DNA of 64,000 nt from Emiliania huxleyi CCMP1516 (lineage: Eukaryota; Haptophyta; Isochrysidales; Noelaerhabdaceae), in the NCBI RefSeq assembly GCF_000372725.1, contig NW_005200417.1, forward strand, positions 252,425 through 316,424, written 5' to 3'. Below the pieces are notes generated by a model. It was not told the origin of the DNA. It made no database searches and saw only the letters and a list, made by a program, of their open reading frames with translations. The position numbers and the translations under genes are program-made. Of this stretch, positions 61,044-64,000 are shown one piece after another; the first letter of the stretch is position 1, and each line of letters opens with the position of its first letter.

Positions 61044-63267
61044 ATGGAAATCTCTAGTCTTTCTTAGAGATTGAGAGGAGTGAGACCTGAAGATTTCAGG
61101 GCAGATCTCAGTCTCTAGTCCCGCCCTTGAGATCTCCCAAATCTTCGTCGAGACTTCAGCCACGAAATCTCAGTCTTCCCGTCGCTCGGTGTGAGTTTCT
61201 AGAGGAAGCGCGTGAGATCTCAAATGGACAAGATTCCTTTTCGCTTTGGGAGTTTGAGATTTCGATGAGGGGTGGGAGAGACTGAGACTGCAAGCAAGAG
61301 AGATTCCGTTTTCGATGCAGAATGCTGTGAACTTCCTCAACCTTCCAACGCCTTTATCTCGCATCGTTCGAAAAACATCGCTTGCGGGACCACCGAAATC
61401 TACTCGGGCAGCGTGACTCGAGATTTGAGATTGAGACTGAAAGAGGCACGCTCGGCTTGCAATGCTTTGCGCCGCCGACACCGTCCATCTCGCCGCCGGC
61501 CTGAGGCGGTTCTCCACGAAGCTGCGGCCGCTCGAGAGTGAGGACGAGATCGTCGCGCTTCTCCTCGGCATGGCCCGCTACCCAGTCGACACACCCGACC
61601 GCGCAGAGCTCATCGCTGCCGACATGCAAACAAAGCACGCGTCCACGACCATCAACGTCCTCGTCAGCAGCATCGAGAGCGAGGCGGGCATCAGCGCTCT
61701 CGTGGATCTTCTCGACCGCAAGCGCTTCCATGAGCAGGAGAAATCCACGCCGCTCCACCTGGTCCCGCAGATTGAGTTCTGCGCCGTCTGCGCTTTGCAA
61801 GGGCAGAAGGTGTGCCTTGTGGTCAGCGACGAGCCCGTCCATCCGACCGTTGTCTGCACGCACGGGCGCTTTGGCGGGCTCCTCTACTGCAAGCGCTGCC
61901 CAACTTGCCGCGCCAAGCACAACCTCTCATATGCCGAGGAGTCTCGGCTGGCTCAGGGCAAGCAGGTGCCGTATGACGGCGCGATGGATCAGACTCGCAA
62001 GTACGTCCAGCTGTCGCGAGACATCATCTTTGAGGGCGAGATGCTGTGGCGCCTCGACACGCAGATGCTCCACTCGCACACCGGCTTTGAGCCGTACGCC
62101 AAGGAGTGGACGACCTTTGCCGACGAGCCGCCGCAGCTGGTCGAGCCTTTGCGGATAGCGCTGTCCCACGCCTGGCTCGCGTGGACGCTCCTCCGCTGGC
62201 GCGACGAGCTCCAACTACCCAAGGAGCCGCTGAGCTTTGCGTCGCCCACCCACCTCGACGAGACCTTGCTAGACTACACCATGCGTCGCGACCCAAAGAC
62301 CGGCCGCTTCGACGCTGACTCGCTCATCGTTGCTTCGCTTCACCGACAAGTGGGGAAGGGAGCACGAGCTCGTCTGCCTCGAGCCCAAGGACGGCGGTCG
62401 AACCTGCTTGTGCTACATCATTGACGGACACATGAAATGCCGGAGGCTGATCTGCGAGAACAGGCGATTCGAGCCGTGAATCAGGGAAGTGTCGCGGACT
62501 CGTCTCAACAAGCGTCCATGTTTCTGTAGGAACGCTCGAGTCGTCCACCTCGGTGCACTAGCCACCTACTGGTAGCCCCGCCCCTATACAGTATTCCGGT
62601 TTGCAATGTCCTCGTTCCTGTTTGCAATATCCTCGTTCGCGGCATCGGCTAAAGCCTCTCATCTGATTCGGCGTAGACCGCGCGCGCAGCGCGCTCCGTG
62701 TTTGCAGACCGCCCTGGCGGACTCGTTTACACTTCCAAGCTCAGGCCAGGCGCCGCAGGCCATAAAGAGGAGCGCAGATTAAAATGGCGCCGCAGGCTCC
62801 CCGGGCCCCAAATCTTAATCTCAAATCTCAATCTCAAATCTCAGACCCAATCTCCCGGGCCCCAAATCTCAATCTCAAATCTCAATCTCAAATCTCAGAC
62901 CTCAGACCTCAATCTTCCTGCAGGTCAAACCCACCCAGCCCTTCTAGAAGCTTCGAGGCTCTTATCAGTATTCACACCGCAAATCTCCAAATCTCAGCTC
63001 TCAAATCTCTAGGTTGGAAGGCCGTCCAAATCTTCAGTCTCAAATCTTGGATCTCGAGCAAACTCGACCGCAGATTCCTTTTGGTGTGGGAAATCTCATT
63101 CTCCAAGTCTCTGGTCTCTAATCTCAAAGTATCCCACCGGAGGCCGAGTGACTGAGGTCTCAAGTCTCAAATCTCTGGTCTCAAATCTCTGGGTAGCACT
63201 GTAGACCCGAGTGGAGTCTTTCAAATCTTTAAGCTCTCAATCTCTAAAAAAGACTAGAGATTTCCAT
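61044..63267 (+). mobile_element. KDZ-like DNA transposon with GAGATT-type subterminal repeats
   Basis: Bases 61044-61077 (ATGGAAATCTCTAGTC...) and 63234-63267 are 34-base inverted repeats with one mismatch. Both ends carry 200-400 bases of degenerate tandem AATCTCAAATCTCAG units in opposite orientation, which look like transposase-binding sites. A 14-base direct repeat CAATAGTTGCA(G/A)TC flanks the element (61030-61043 and 63272-63285). One protein-coding region lies inside; no catalytic domain was found, so this may be non-autonomous. Confidence 0.65.
61462..62479 (+). pseudogene. KDZ-associated CxC5/CxC6-like cysteine-cluster protein, frameshifted
   Basis: The ATG at 61462 opens about 290 codons. 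A zinc-type cluster (FCAVCALQGQKVCLVV, then YCKRCPTCRAKHNLSYAEES) is followed by YVQLSRDIIFEGEMLWRLD and MLHSHTGFEPYAKEW, the arrangement I associate with the CxC5 region of KDZ transposases. At about 62330-62345 the protein signal shifts by one base: FTDKWGREHELVCLEPKDGG, TCLCYIIDGHMKCRRLICEN, resembling the CxC6 region. The shift makes this copy defective unless spliced. No DDE domain follows within the element. Confidence 0.5.
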
Positions 63268-63463
63268 TACTCAATAGTTGCAATCCCCAAGAGAGTACCG
63301 CGGACAGCACCCACCCTCCTCGTCCCACATGAGTCTACCCCTAGAACCCCCTCCCGGGCCACACTGCTTTCACAGACAAGAACGAGAGTGCGACAAGCGA
63401 CACAGCCCCTCCCATGCCCCCCCAACGGCGAGTCGTCCGGCCGCGGCGTGCGCGCTACGAGTA

Positions 63464-64000
63464 CTACCAGTACTGCGAGAGCCACTCGCCCAAACTCTTC
63501 TCCTTGGAGATTAGCTCCCGCTCCGGCTGGCCCCGTTGCCGAGGCCCCTCCGCCGGCCGGCCTGCGGCGCTGGCCGTCTCCGCCGCCTGCCAAGTGCCAA
63601 AGTCGCCAGGCGTCCCCTCGGCGAAGATCTCGGGGTTGATCTCGCCAGGGAAGGAGAAGAGGAACTCGAACTGCAGCGGGAAGGCCACCTACGGCCACGG
63701 GCGCGAAGCGTCGAGCTGCGGCGTGCGTGTGCGCCAGAGAGGGGGGGGGGGGGCGGCGGGGGGCTCCCGGGCCGCGCCTTTTGGAGGAAGCCCTGGCATG
63801 CGCGCGTGATAATCGAGCGCGGGCCGACGTTTGCGAGGCGGGGCGGCAGGCCCCACTGCAGGTCGAGCGGCGGCTGGTACTGGAAGAGAAAGGCGGACGA
63901 GATGCGGCTGAGGCCCTGCACGGCGGCGGCGCGTAGGACTCGGTTGTTGTTGTACCGGCGGAGCCCCCCCGGGATGGAGTCGGTCTTGGCGGAGTAGTCG
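63464..64000 (-). CDS. 3' part of unknown gene, continues beyond window
   Basis: One exon runs from the right edge to 63778 (YSAKTDSIPGGLRRYNNNRV, FLFQYQPPLDLQWGLPPRL), then a GC-AG intron (63689-63777), then an exon to the stop at 63464-63466 (VAFPLQFEFLFSFPGEINPE, LISKEKSLGEWLSQYW). The junction is chosen because it preserves a continuous aromatic-rich protein. No family is recognised; the start is outside the window. Confidence 0.6.

Overview
The window looks like nuclear DNA of a GC-rich unicellular eukaryotic alga. A haptophyte of the Emiliania/Chrysochromulina type is my best guess. The grounds are eukaryotic intron-bearing genes, very high GC, a carrier and other proteins with ER-type leaders as in secondary-plastid algae, heavy repeat content, and above all splice donors that are mostly GC rather than GT. 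I recall frequent GC donors being reported for haptophytes (dinoflagellates also use GC and GA donors), but I could not check this. No rRNA, CRISPR array, bacterial operon or virus genome was seen.

Layout. 0-0.4 kb: fragment of a non-LTR reverse transcriptase. 1.7-3.3 kb: armadillo-repeat protein (-). 3.75-5.44 kb: five-exon mitochondrial-carrier-family protein (-). 6.8-9.8 kb: small unknown genes and copy 1 of a decayed repeat element. 10.1-13.9 kb: housekeeping cluster of a FUN14 protein with an EF-hand (-), eIF2B alpha (-) and a 3-hydroxyisobutyrate dehydrogenase-like enzyme (+). 14.3-16.3 kb: unrecognised protein with a Tudor-like patch. 19.0-20.0 kb and 40.9-41.7 kb: the two halves of an intron-bearing EF-hand/nucleotide kinase gene, with an intronless complete copy at 30.3-31.4 kb in the opposite orientation between them. 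20.5-24.6 kb: small unknown genes and a reverse-transcriptase/invertase-tail chimera. 24.9-27.9 kb: tandem retroelement-like unit with a zinc-finger Gag-like ORF and a 35-bp minisatellite. 28-38.5 kb: repeat-rich land with inverted-repeat elements, 82-bp triplets, a RING-like ORF and a GGC-rich array. 39.2-40.4 kb: F-box protein (-). 42.0-44.0 kb: LINE fragment nested in a terminal-inverted-repeat element. 44.3-46.8 kb: GH32 invertase (-). 48.5-54.1 kb: three inverted-repeat elements interleaved with the proteasome maturation factor UMP1/POMP (+) and an ankyrin/WW protein (-). 54.9-57.2 kb: twelve-exon class I fructose-bisphosphate aldolase (+). 57.4-59.7 kb: two unknown genes, one a membrane-anchored coiled-coil protein with a VHL-like C-terminus. 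61.0-63.3 kb: DNA transposon with a KDZ-like cysteine-cluster protein. 63.5-64.0 kb: 3' end of an unknown gene (-).

The genes are independent eukaryotic loci rather than an operon. Themes are carbon metabolism (aldolase, invertase), proteostasis and translation (UMP1, F-box, eIF2B), mitochondrial or plastid membranes (carrier, FUN14, HIBADH) and calcium (two EF-hand fusions).

The most interesting signal is in the introns. I placed about 46 by reading-frame and family continuity: roughly 35 start with GC, 9 with GT and 2 with GA, and nearly all end in AG. Many are flanked by direct repeats of 4 to about 19 bases that span the two splice sites, and several unrelated genes carry tandem CCGAGAT-type arrays inside introns. 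This is what recent intron gain by local duplication or introner insertion would leave. The intronless kinase copy acts as a natural cDNA that confirms seven of these introns.
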